Shown here: piece by piece, positions 33,523 through 46,300 of the stretch
How positions within the stretch are numbered: position 1 is the stretch's first letter
Layout: each line of letters starts with the position of its first letter
Assembly: GCA_003260075.1 (NCBI GenBank)
Contig: QLIY01000133.1
Span: forward strand, 130,989-194,988
Reading direction: 5' to 3'
Length of the DNA stretch: 64,000 nt
From: Phallusia mammillata
Taxonomy: Eukaryota; Chordata; Ascidiacea; Phlebobranchia; Ascidiidae
Position numbers and translations under genes: made by a program
The notes under the pieces: generated by a model
Database searches by the model: none
What the model was told of the DNA's origin: nothing
Seen by the model: the letters and a program-made list of their open reading frames with translations, nothing else

Positions 33523-33772
33523 CTTTAGATTGTATATATCTTTCTGCTGGTGTAGATTGTTTTCGAGTGTGTCTGTTTTCATTACTGTATTTTACAATAC
33601 TTTGTAACACTCGAAACAAACTCAGGTGACAAAATGATTGTCGATTTTTACTTGCAGAAAACTTTTGTCGTTTAAAAGCAACAAAAATTCTCAAACATGT
33701 CCTGTACTTTTACGCAACCGGTACAGAGATTTTATTTCTCAAAAAATTGCATTGACGTTTTAAAATATTACG

Positions 33773-36700
33773 TTATGGCAGTTCAAATGAATCATCAGAA
33801 ACAATTCTAAGAATTTTGCTTAATAACTCTTCATTCTTGCATATCTTAGACTCAATCTGCAATAACTCGGTCGTCATTTCTGTTTTGAAGTCCGTGATGC
33901 ATTGAAAAACTTTTTTAATTTCGGAGGCAAAATTCATTTTCACCCAATCCCTACTTTCAAGTGTAAATGTAACTTGCCCAGTTTTTACCCATCTAAAGTT
34001 AGCCTTATTGTCCGAAGTGTACATATCTGCTGAAATTTCAGTCTCCGGAATTTTTATAGACCTTGTTTTCTGAATTTCTCTGTCTTCTTTTGGAGGTTTG
34101 TCATTCAAGGTAATATTCATTTTAGGAGGTTCAATTTTAACCAAGCAAGGATCTTTTTGGTTACTTCCACATTGGGAATTCTTTTTGACCGGTTTTCCAC
34201 ATTTTCCACAACATCTAAATCTTTTTTGCGACGGCTTAGGTTTCGGTAACTTCACTTTTTTAAGTGGTTTCGTAGTTTTCGGTGAGTCTTGATGCTCTGG
34301 TTCCGGTATTTCGACAACGGCCATGGTTTCAGCATTTGGTATTATTTCTTCACAGTCCGATACATTGGTTGTAGCTGTATTGGTAAAGGGGGGGGGGTGG
34401 TTTCGGTAACTTCACTTTTTTAAGTGGTTTTGTAGTTTTCGGTGAGTCTTGGTGTTCTGGTTCTGGTATTTCGACTACAGCCATGGTTTCAGCATTTGCT
34501 ATTATTTCTTCACAGTCCGATACATTGGTTGTAGCTGTATTGGTAAACGCACTGGTAACACGCGAACGGATAAAAGTCGCTGCTATGATACAGTTGCGTC
34601 TGATTTTACGCCATATTGAATTGCTTGCTTCTTCATTTCTGAAAATACATATTTTTGTCAAGTTGAAAAGTAGCACTTAAGCATTTTGTTGTGGTACTTA
34701 ATGTTTTCAATGTTTGTTGTAGAAGCTATGTGGTCGAGTTTTGCTTTTTCAATCGTTTTTAAAATGATGTACAATACTTACATGTTTGTCACTTGTTCTG
34801 TGGAAATTTGATCCGTATTTGCATCTTTTAAAAGTCCTTCCTCTCGTTTTTTCTAAAATATTTCGCGTTTTATTACAAAGTAAAGTCTAGGAACGCCCTG
34901 TATGCTATAATGACCCTTAGACGACAAAACTTCGTTTCCAACCAATTGCTTGGCTATCGTGAAAGACAATGACGATACATAAGTACCTCTGTGGTTTATG
35001 CCCGGTTGTGGCATCAAACAGATTTGGTGAGGCATGGCTTTTCATACTATTGCACCCAACAAGCCAGAGTGCCGTAATCTGGCTACACCAAGCTATTATA
35101 CGGTCAATGTATTGTCACCAGCTGCACTGATGAGACATTATAGGTCGCAACAGTGTGTACTGTCATGTTTTGATTTGCAAATTACCTGTGTTTTGCGTCT
35201 CCATTTTCTCAGGCGGTTAAACTTCTTTGCTACTTCCGGGTCTGCAGCCTCATCTCGTTCCCACTGAACTGCTTCCATAGTGCGGAACACAAACTGTAGA
35301 CACAATTTAGTATCATTTTCGCTAAACCAAGTCGTAAAACTGAATAATGCTTATAAGTGCATTGGCCTCATCAACTCTACTTTAAGCAAAATATGCGATC
35401 ACTTAAAAGTTTAGTTAAGTTTAGGGGGGGGGGGACGGAACACAAACTGTAGACACAATTTCGTATTATTTTCGCTAAACCAAGTCGTAAAACTGAATAA
35501 TGCTTATGAGTGCATTGGCCTCATCAACCCTACTTTAAGCAAAATATGCGATCACTTAAAAGTTTAGTTAAGTTTAGTTATGAATGTTGTTTGTTTGATT
35601 TTGTTTTATCCTCGGTGGGCGAGCAACGCCTAAATGCGTTATGCTCACAATGAGTCGGCCGTCGAGTTGCCTGTTATAATTGCAAGTAAATTGAATTTAA
35701 TATTGGCGGGATTTGCGGTTTAGGACGGTGGTGGCTTTAACCATTAGTTCAACCCATAAGATGTCACTGGGTTGGGGTAATACTGCTTACGTTTCTTGTT
35801 AAGAGAAACCCAAGTGGCAGAGCCAGGGTTAGAACCCACAAACTTGTGAACACAAGCGCTCGGGCATCCATGCGACAGATAAGTTTTACTAAGTTTATTT
35901 TGATCACTGTTGGCTAAGTTTCGATGTATGCAACTTTTATCAATGACTGGTCAAACATAATTCATATGCCAAGACCGTGGGCCGATTCTTTATATAAATT
36001 CACTTACTAACATATTGAGTTTATAACATGCATATCAGTTTTGATTCGACATAAAACAAACGTTTTTAAACAAATCTTTGCATTTATGCGAGCCATGACA
36101 TATCATATGCCACATTTTTGGCTAGAAACAATATGTTCCAGCAATTCCATATTCGCAAAATATACTTCATGCATCACATGACAGCTCAGATCTGTAGGTT
36201 TACTTTTACTTGTAACAGGGATTTGACTTGCAGTTGTTAAAGATAAGACAAACTAAGAACTTAACTCAAAAACAAGGACGTTTCTTAGAAATAAGGACAA
36301 AAAAGGACGGTATGGCAATCTTGTTTATAGAGCTATTGGTTAAAAGTTTATTTTTTTGCTCATTAAAATAGATAATTTTTCATAAATCACAAATTCCCTG
36401 AAAACAAAATTCACATTTTGCAAGCGAATTTTCTATTAAAAGTTACCGTTTTCTGAATGTCGTAGGTTAGACGCCACTTGCGACGAAATGCGATGTCGAT
36501 TCTGGGAAAAGTTTTCATGGTGTTGAGTAGATCCTGTGTGGTCATTGTGTCCATATCTACGTAGGTCAGTGCCCGTATACTAACTTCACTTCTCTGTGCA
36601 TCTAGCGTGTATATGCAGCTCTTTGGGATGTCAACGCCAAAACTATCACCTTTGCCTATAGATAAAGGACTCGATGTAACTAAGGCAAATGTATTTGAAT

Positions 36701-39700
36701 TTTGGTTGAGTATAAAAGAATGATAAACTGGGTAACTTGGTAAAGCTATTAACTCCACACCTCACGGCAGACCTATATTTAGCTACTTTTAGACAGGTGG
36801 GACAAAGAGCTGAATTATTTATTTAGCAGCTGAACAGGGGTAGGGTAGTATGTAAGTATGTGAAATGTTTACATTAGGAACTAACTTCTATTACTAGTTT
36901 TATCGAAATTCGAATGCTCATACCTTATCCCTTAATTAATAGCCCTGAGCATTTTTTTTAAAGATATATATCGTTTTGAAGGAGTAAAAGAGCACTTTTA
37001 AACCCGTCAATAAGGGTCTGTCGCAAAGATGATGTTTTATGATTTTTCGATAAATAAACATAATAGACTGAAGTACCTGATTTGTGCACTTTTTTGTGGC
37101 CGTGCAATAAGTGCACCATTTTGAATATAAACCAATTTAGGAGCTAATAAAAACTATATATAACTAAACTTATTTAAATCGCTTTAGCAGCTCTAACATT
37201 TGGCCTCTTTCTTCATCTTAACCGGTTTTATGTTTGTTTGGAACTTGATGTATTTTGATTGAATTATATTGACTTGTGGATATGGCAAAATCTAGTAAAA
37301 TTTTGAAACTAAAACCAACTTCGAAAATAAAAAATTCGATGGGACTAAACGAGTTGAAACAGGTAATCATACTGCTAAAGAAACTAAACGGAATAGGTAT
37401 TGGCGTAATGCACTACCAGCTAACATGTTGCTATTAATTAAATTAATTATACAATGTCACTCACTTAAAATAGCGACAAGAGAACCATCATATGTCACTT
37501 CGAGGGATCCACTTATAACAAAGAAAATGGAATCAAATAGTTCCCCTCTGTCGCACACAATATCACCAGGTGCTGCATAACATCGCTGTAGTGTTTTAGC
37601 CACAATGCTTCGTTCGTTGTCGTTTAAATCAAGAAATACTGGCTGGGCGTGCAAAACAGCTCGATGTAAATGCACGCACACTTCCGCCCTCTTGTGGTCG
37701 GGAAGATAATTCAGGATCTGTAAATGGGAAAATTTGTTTTTTTTTGCGTTTTTGCCTTTGTTTTTTTTTGTGACAAAAGTTCTAAAGCAAGAATACGAGA
37801 ACTACATAATGCCTGAGGGGGGGGGGCGGAAGATAATTCAGGATCTGTAAATGGGAAAATTTGTTTTTTTTTTGCGTTTTTGCCTTTGTTTTTTTTGTGT
37901 GACAAAAGTTCTAAAGCAAGAATACGAGAACTACATAATGCCTGATGCCTAGGCCCATGGAATAAAGTAAGTTTCTGCATAAGTATAGTAGTGATGTACC
38001 GAATATTCTGTTGTACATTTTTTTCGGTCGAATCGGCCTTTTTCACAAAGATTCGATTTCGGTTAAATTACAACAATTTCTTTTCGAACTTTTTTACAAA
38101 TTTAAAGCGTAAAACGTGTGTTTCTCCTTAATAAGTGTTTCAAACTACGTCATAGCTACCACCGCGTCAACTATGACGATTGTTAAAACATTATCGTCTT
38201 GCCCACTGATAAAAAGTCAGTATTTTATTGGGAGGCTGGCAACCATGGCCGAGAGAACCTTAACACCACAGAATTATAATGATAATGAAACACAACTGTT
38301 TGGCTTGTAAAAGAACTTATGTTTTCATGTCAAACGCGCAGGAGACGGCTTCGCATCACAGCATAAATGATTCGATTGATTCGAACCTAAATTAAACCGA
38401 TTCGGTGCATCTCTAGTAAAAAGCAGCACTTATGTGGCATTTTCACCACTATGCCACCAAATAATCTTTGCAAAAAAAGCAGAAAAAAGTTGTAAATACT
38501 GTACCATTTTAACAAACTCTTATAAGAATACTATTCTAAACTGATTAATCCGTTTGTTGGTAATGACTAATAACATAAACGTGTATTCTAAATGGTACCT
38601 TTCAACAAACAAAAATTTTCGCAGTACGTACCCTATCCACATTAATCCCATGCGTTGCAGTACGTGTGTACGTCATATAATCACAAATACTCTCGGTGAG
38701 ATGTTTCGGCAATTCGTGAATTTCGGCGAAATCTCTAACAGCTTTAATATGTTCCAGAAATTCATGGTTGTGTGCGTTGAACTGTTGAAGTATGGTGGTC
38801 ACATTGCCAAGTATGGCAGCGTACAAGATACCTTCAACATAAAGATAAAAATTATAGTTTACGATTTTCAATTTGCGATTTTAAAACCTTTAAGTGTCTT
38901 GCAGCCGTCACAAAAATGACACAAAATTGATTATCGTTGAGATTCATGTAATTATAACTTAAAATATTCTTTAAAATAAAAATTTACAGATTTTAAAGTA
39001 CTTTGTTAAATATTTTCAAATAAGTTTAATTTTAATTTTATTTTATTTGCAAATTTGAACAAAATGACTTCCAGTTGTTGCAAAGTTAAAAGAGCAAATA
39101 TTAAAAAATGTTGTAAGTTAAAGTTACGTTTTATCAGTTTATCTTGTCAGTTCATCTTTTTTAATTGTTACCTATAGTTAATAGCAGATTTACTTTTTAC
39201 ATACCCAAAGTTGAACAATGTATCATAACAACTTAGTTCCCTATACAACCTCAGTGAACTGCTAATTTCTTAACTGTGTTTGCTTACGCCGTCTACCGGC
39301 ACGTAACAAGATTTGTTTCACATCGGTAAGTACTTTTGGTGTAGGAGTGTTGGATATTCGCAAACCAAATATACGACAAACTAACCTCCAATGGTCAAGA
39401 TAAAAATGCAGTAAATTTTCTCTAGATTTGTTTCTCCGCCGATGTTACCAAACCCAGCCGATATAACGTTGGTCATTGCAAAATACATACAAGCAGTGTA
39501 GCAGGTTTTAGTGTGTGGGCCGCCACTCAGCTCCCCTGTGAAAAAAAGAGTTTCTTTGTTTTCTATAACTAAAACAGTTCAAAAATGAATTGTGTAACAA
39601 GGAACATTACGTGGAAAATAGACTGTTTCATCACAACGCCACGTAAAAAAGTGTTATTAGGGTTTTCAAAGGCAGCTAGGCTAGGGTTGCCATACGTCAG

Positions 39701-40326
39701 GATTTTCCTTGACATGTCAGGGAATTTAGTGTTGAAATCTGCGTCAGGGAGAAACGTGAAAATGTACTTAAAAGTCAGGAATTTAAGAAAATATACACAA
39801 ACATTTGAAATTAATGTACCAACGGAGAAAGTTTCTAGTAGTTAGCTACAACCGCGTCTATACCATAAAACGTAAAAAGATGTAAAATTAAGGCGCGCAG
39901 GTGACTGTTTCGTTTTGCAGTGTGTGTGCGCGCGTAACAATACCTGTTTGTTACTAGTTCTATTACAATACGCGTTAAACACAAATAAAAATCTGCGCTT
40001 TTAAACACAAATAAATCTCGGTACGAATGGTGAAGGTTGGCGACCCCTGATATATTTGCTTGTTGTTTCAAGGATAGTAAGAGTAGTGAGCTTAGCCTAA
40101 TAAACTTAGCCTACACAGAAGTTAATTGACAAGGATCAGAGTACCGTATCTAACGTTTTCTCGTGTCGCCGTCCGCGTGACTTCCGAATATTCTAAATTT
40201 ATTCCGGAATAGAAGTGTTTTGATCGCAGAAATGGTTAACGAAGCGGTTCTCAAACTGGGTTCCGCGGTCCTTTAGGACTCCGTGAGGCAATTTTGCGGG
40301 GACCGCAAAAAGCTGGAAGTAATTCT

Positions 40327-40371
<45 letters not shown>

Positions 40372-43300
40372 ACGACCGTCTCTATTGCCAATCTCTATTT
40401 TACATAACTAGCTAAAATCCTGCAATCAATTTTGCTAAACAACACATTCAGGCTTAAGGACCCCGACCCCTCGAAATAATGGCAAAAAAGACCGTTTAGA
40501 GAAAATAACGAAAAAGTTGAGAACCACCAAATTTTGTCAGGGAGGGGGGGGGGTAACTAGCTAAAATCCTGCAATCAATTTTTCTAAAAAACACATTCAG
40601 GCTTAAGGACCCCGACCCCTCGAAATAATGGCAAAAAGGGGGGGGGGCTAAAATATGGCAACCCCAAGCTAGGCTACTTACCCAATTTCATGCCTAAAGG
40701 AATAAGTAAGAAAAACTTGGTATGAAACATTTTGTAAAATAAACTTAAATTGAACAGCATAAAGTCAATAAGCGATGGCTACACTATAGCCAATACGTTC
40801 TATCGTCACCAGTTACACTGGTAAGACTTTTATAGATCGAAACAGCGGTCACTGTCTGCACCTTATAACTTAAATTTAACTTTCAAAATCATTCAAGAGG
40901 TAACAAGATTAAAACTGGTTAAGAACTTGAACTTAGAGTATGTTACATCGAAATATATAAACAGGTGAGGGATAAATTCACACACTTACCAGCCGTTTCG
41001 TTCCATTGAAATTCCATGTCCGATATCTCGGCAAAATTGAGGAGCCAACTTTTTGGCGGAAGACGGACACTTGCATTGTATCCCTCGTAGTCCGTGACAG
41101 TTACTAAAATACACAACAGTACATTGTGGTGATATTAATACATAAGATACTGCGTGTAACAGGCATGAAAAGAGATTGCTGCTAACACTAAAGTGGTATA
41201 AAGCGAGTCAAAAATTGAGGGAACCAAAACTATAAACTCGAAAAAAAATCTTAAAATAAAATGTTAAATCTACCAAGATGATTTTTGATAGGATGCCACC
41301 AATTATAAACTAACCGATAAAAACATTAAGCTCTTGTGAAAGAAATCCATTCTACAGGCCTTATTCGGGCCACTTAGTGCATCTGAAATTTATTTTGTGC
41401 ATTTGAAAAATTTTGTCCCCAGAAACAAGTTACTATAGCAGCTAAGTAGGTATGGGCACAAATGATGTGAAGTCAGGGCCGAATTAAGCCTATTATAGTC
41501 AAACCTAAGTAAGAAACCGACTCGAAAAGTCTAAAGCAACTTACAACATTAATCTAGCATACTTACTATGCTCAATGTGTGAATAATCGTTCATCTCATA
41601 CTCGTACACATTATTCCAATACAGCGAGTCATTTCCCAGTCCACCGAAATCGTTAAACTGAGGAACAATAGCAGGTGGTGCATTGTGGGATTGAAACAAC
41701 TGTAATTCTTCCTCTAGTTTTGCGTAAGTTACCAGATATTCGGCTACACCTTGAATCGACACTGCGTACCAGCCACACGCCATCCAGTGGCAGATAAGAA
41801 GAATTAAACTGATCTAAAAGATTTGGATTGCATAATTAGGTCGTGATGATGGACATTGGTATTTGACGGTTGTGTTTTGTTTTAATATTTATTGATTTGG
41901 TACATTGGCAATTTTCCCTATCATCTAAACGTGAAATATTGTTTTGGGTTCGAACAGGTTGGTGAGGTATGGCTTTTCAACATGCTGCTCCCAACAAACT
42001 GGAGTGCCCTAAGGTGGTTACATTAGCTCATACGGCCGATCTCTTGTCACCAGCTGCACTGACGAGACCTTATAGGTCGAAAAGCAACAATGACGAACTA
42101 AAGTTAAAACAATTAAGCATTGAGTAAAATTTCCTGCAAAGAAAGGCAACTGCAAACAAAATATCGGGGACAAAAACAGAAAACTAATGCACACTATATC
42201 TAGGACGTTAAAGACACTTATAACAAACAAGACCATGGCGAATGCTGCACTTACCATAACAAGCAAACTTGCCCATGCATGTTCCAAGTACCGATCGACG
42301 TCGCGTGCTATTCTTATGATACGAAGCAAGCGAAATGCCTTGAGTGCTCCGAGTAGATGGGCAAGACCCTGAAAGGTTTGACATTTGTTTTTTGTGCCTT
42401 GCTACACTAAAAATGTATTGAAGTTAATTAATTCCTGAATACAAGACATTGAATGTAAACACAATGTGTCGATACAAGTATAAGGTATAAGTTGCATGCT
42501 TGTCCTATAGGTCTCATCACTGCAGCTAGTGACAAGACATGGGCCGTACAGGCTAAGATAGCGAGGCTACTGGCACTCCATTTTACTGTGTCTTGTAGGC
42601 TGAAAAGCCAAGTTGGACTATACTGACATGCACCAGCTATCCTGATGATCTTTTATTTGTCAAAGGTTAGTGTGTAATTACTGCACAATCATGACGAGAA
42701 ACTAGAAGCGAGACAGCAAATAAAGCAAAACACACCAAATATGAGTTAGTTGGTCGCAGTGTATTTTAATATTAAATGTATGAGTTTAGTTTTATGAAAC
42801 AAGGGTAAATGCAAAGCTCATCTGGGTATTCTCAGGGGCAATAATAAAAGAAAACTTAAGAACCAATGGCTTAGCACTATATGTTATGCGAAAACGAATG
42901 GCCTTCTATCCTTAAACACAGTGTTGTGGGCCTGAAATTGGAGCCCAAACCCGAAAGTGCAAGCCCGAAACCCGGCCCGTACCCGAATCGTTTTTGGGAA
43001 GCCCGTTTAGGCCCGAAAGTTTGATTGACAGGTCAATACAATTAAAGCCTCAGCAAAGACCAAGACAACATACACAATAGACAATTGGTCTTAAACAAGG
43101 CATTTTAGGGCGGTTTGAGATTAGGCCAGGTCCAGCAACTGGCTACTTGGCTAGTTAATAACGAAAATACTGACACAGAGTCAGGCCCGAATCAAGCCCC
43201 TTCGTTTAAGAAATCAGGAACGAACCCGGCCCGAACCCAAACCCGGCCCGAAAAGCCCGGCCCGACTTACAACTCTGCTTGAACATAACAGCATTAATAC

Positions 43301-46300
43301 AATGCAACCCACCTGTTCCTTGACTTCACCTATTGATATAGTGATAGCGTCGTATGGTAAACACGACAAGACGTCGATAATAAACCACGACTTGGCGTAT
43401 TTGAGCCGAATTTGATTCAAATCCGTCACTAGAGTCCCTGTAAAAGCATGAAAAATCTGTTACACAATGTAGGGAAAATAAAGGTGAAATGAGATTTTAA
43501 AGCACCTTCTTTGCCAATAAACGTGGTGTGGAAGTTGACACCCATGTCGATTAGGAAGAATATATCCAGAAAAGAGTCCACCACCAACCAAGCAGTACTG
43601 CAAATGAAAATGCTTTGTAGATCTTGTAAAACGATCTATAAAAAACGACAAATGTTGGGTATTGGCTGGTCGTTACAGACTAAAACACTTTCAATTGTGC
43701 CAAATATTACATTTGTGTTTGTTCTACCTTTACTTAAGATACTATTACCCGATTATGTATTTATACATTCGTGTTTATCACCCGATTTTGAGTTGTAACT
43801 TGGTACTCGAACCCAAAAGTTGGTGAAATTGTGGCAGAAATTTACCTAAAACACTAAAGTGGCTGATCTGTGACGAAATATAGAATCTGAATGACTTTGA
43901 CTGAGTCACAAGACGTGGTAAAACAAGAATTGAGTGGTGTGAGTGAAAATGAGTTATAGCAGTACAGCAAAATGTTTAATTCCAAACTTTTACGAACGTT
44001 TTGTTTACAAGTACAATAGATTGTTTCTTGTTCCAGACATGTACTTGATCGCGTTTATTGTGTTCATAAAAAGACGACTGCTAGAATAAGTTAGGGCAAA
44101 ACTGTCTAATTAAGCAGCAAATTTACAAAATTTATCTTTCCAAAAACTCACAAAAAAGAATTTCGCAACATAATTTAAGATTGTGCGTAGTTTGTTACGT
44201 AAAAATACGTCACAGTATATGCTCATCAGCAAAGACATGTTCTTAAACAACATGTACGAACGATATAAACTGTATGGAGAAATGACTGAACAGACATAGC
44301 CTTACGACACATATGTACCGCATCCTGAAATCTCCAAGCATGGCGCAAACAACCTATATTATTGACAATCAACACAGACGTTACGCAAATATTACCAAAT
44401 GTCAGCGCAGGCATTAAATTAAGGCTGCGAATATTTGAGTAATGTCGAATACCTTTTCGGAGCGAGATGAAATGCTGCGACAAGAGGCACAACCACTGCT
44501 GTATACGTTGTTAAGGAGAGAACAATCCAATCCCATAGCATCTTGCCGGTGGTGTAGTGAATAATGACAAATCTGCTTTTCGTTGTGGCCAAATCAACGC
44601 TTTGGGCGTCCGCTTCTGCAAAAAATTAAATCTTTAAGACTCCATCAAGACTACACTATTTTAAACTATCGTTCTTAGTTTAATTTTCATGTATGATTTG
44701 AATGTACCATTATTTGATCTGTGCGTTTAACTGTGGTTCTAATCTAAACGAGCTTTGTGCAGCCAACCATAACTAACTCGCTACAGTCACCAAACCGACA
44801 AAGTTTTAAAGAGCTCGAGCATATCTAAACATTAATTTTTACCAAAACAAATTCAGCAGTTAAAGGGTTAAGTATAGGAATGAATTTCTGGAAATTACTA
44901 CATTTCAAGTAAAATATAATCCCTACAAAATACAGTTACTTTAGCAAAGTTTTAAATGAATTTTAAATCTCTTTTGTGACTTCTTTGAATTATGTTGTGA
45001 GTTTAACCAATTCTACCCACAAAGGGATAAAGTTTACTCTTCACACCTAAGCTTACCGAAATCGTTGTTACCGAAATCCGATAGAATAATGCAGTGTATT
45101 TGCCAAAGTCACACAAAGCCCTATTTCACCATAATACACACATAAGGATAAATCCATTAGCTACCGCATAGGCTGTGGTTTTGTGGTGATTTGAAATTGC
45201 CTATGGAAAGTGGTTTCGTCATAGCAGCTGGACACGCACCAGTGAGCACAAAAAAGACTTGCCGCAATTTTCTTTTCACTTTCAGTCATTGGAAACGAAG
45301 TTAACAATGCATTAGGGGCGTGGGAAGTCTAAATATATGACACACCGTGTCTTCGAGTTTAGCTTGCACTGTCGTAGTGATAACATCGTCCATACTTGAA
45401 AGGTCGAAAGAAGGCTGAACAAAAAGCAGCCAAGGCGGTCAGACGTTGGCTGGCTTGTGTCGTAACAAAGGGCCAAGGAGCACAAAGACAAAGCAAATAG
45501 AAGGCTTTTGAAAGTTTGTCGTTACGGCTCCGTTTTCGGGAATAACAAAGGCCTGTTGGGTCAACCAGCGTTTGTACAATTCCTGGTAAGGAATGGTTGA
45601 GCTTACAGCGCTACGGGATTTGCTGAGGCCGCGTCACTAGTGCCATGACGTAACAAATGCTCAGTGTTTACTGGCGGTTTTTGTGCTGGAAAGTGTTTGA
45701 CGCCAGGCATGCCTTGTCGAGTGTACTTATGTGGACAAGAGCAGTTTGCGCTTATTTTGTGCGGAACGGCTCGTTTTCGCATAGTCGAGCGGTATTTCAG
45801 CCGGTTAGAGCGCAATTTGTTGTCTACAGTCACAACAAAGACAATTTATTTAAGTTTGTTATTCAACAAAAGAAACTAGTGTGCATTACAACGAGGTACC
45901 GTCTTCGCTTTGACCTTGAGCTGTAGGATTACGTCATGATTTTTAAAAGCCTGTCTGGAATGTTCGCAACGCATCAACTGGTCTCGACAGTTGCAAATGA
46001 ATCGAGGCAACTTTTTAAACGTGCGTCGTAGCGTTGTGTTTCTCATAGAATTTAAGCAGCAATTCAGTAACTGTAACCAGCAGCTGGTAACAAGGCTGGC
46101 CAGGACTTAACCAACACTAATTGTAAGGTACACTGAATAGTCAGGCTGCCCCGGTATAAGCACGCAACGATTTGGGGATAATGGCCCTTGTGAAGCTCTT
46201 CTGGGCCCATCGATGTTAGCTAGCAAGCCAGGCCATCGAGTAAATCTTGCGTTCGCGCATTTTTCTTTAATGAGTGCACTGATTTGAGAACGTTTTTAGG

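Larger units (their letters stand above)
30620..33772. other. Intergenic, actin start to channel 3' end
   Basis: There is no supported exon. Allelic duplicates lie at 31376-31477 / 31489-31597 and 32722-32900 / 32912-33090. A hAT-like end (AAGGGTGCACAACC) is near 31634 and a hAT-like MITE is at 33107-33522. TTTATT at 33731-33736 is the AATAAA of the channel gene. Confidence 0.5.

Noticed and set aside
40803-40862. Active hammerhead
   Set aside because: The CTGATGA core is CTGGTAA, so the copy is listed only as a decayed relative.
45603-45926. Overlapping ORFs in the GC-shifted block
   Set aside because: Several frames are open on both strands, as expected from composition; none reads like a known or conserved protein.
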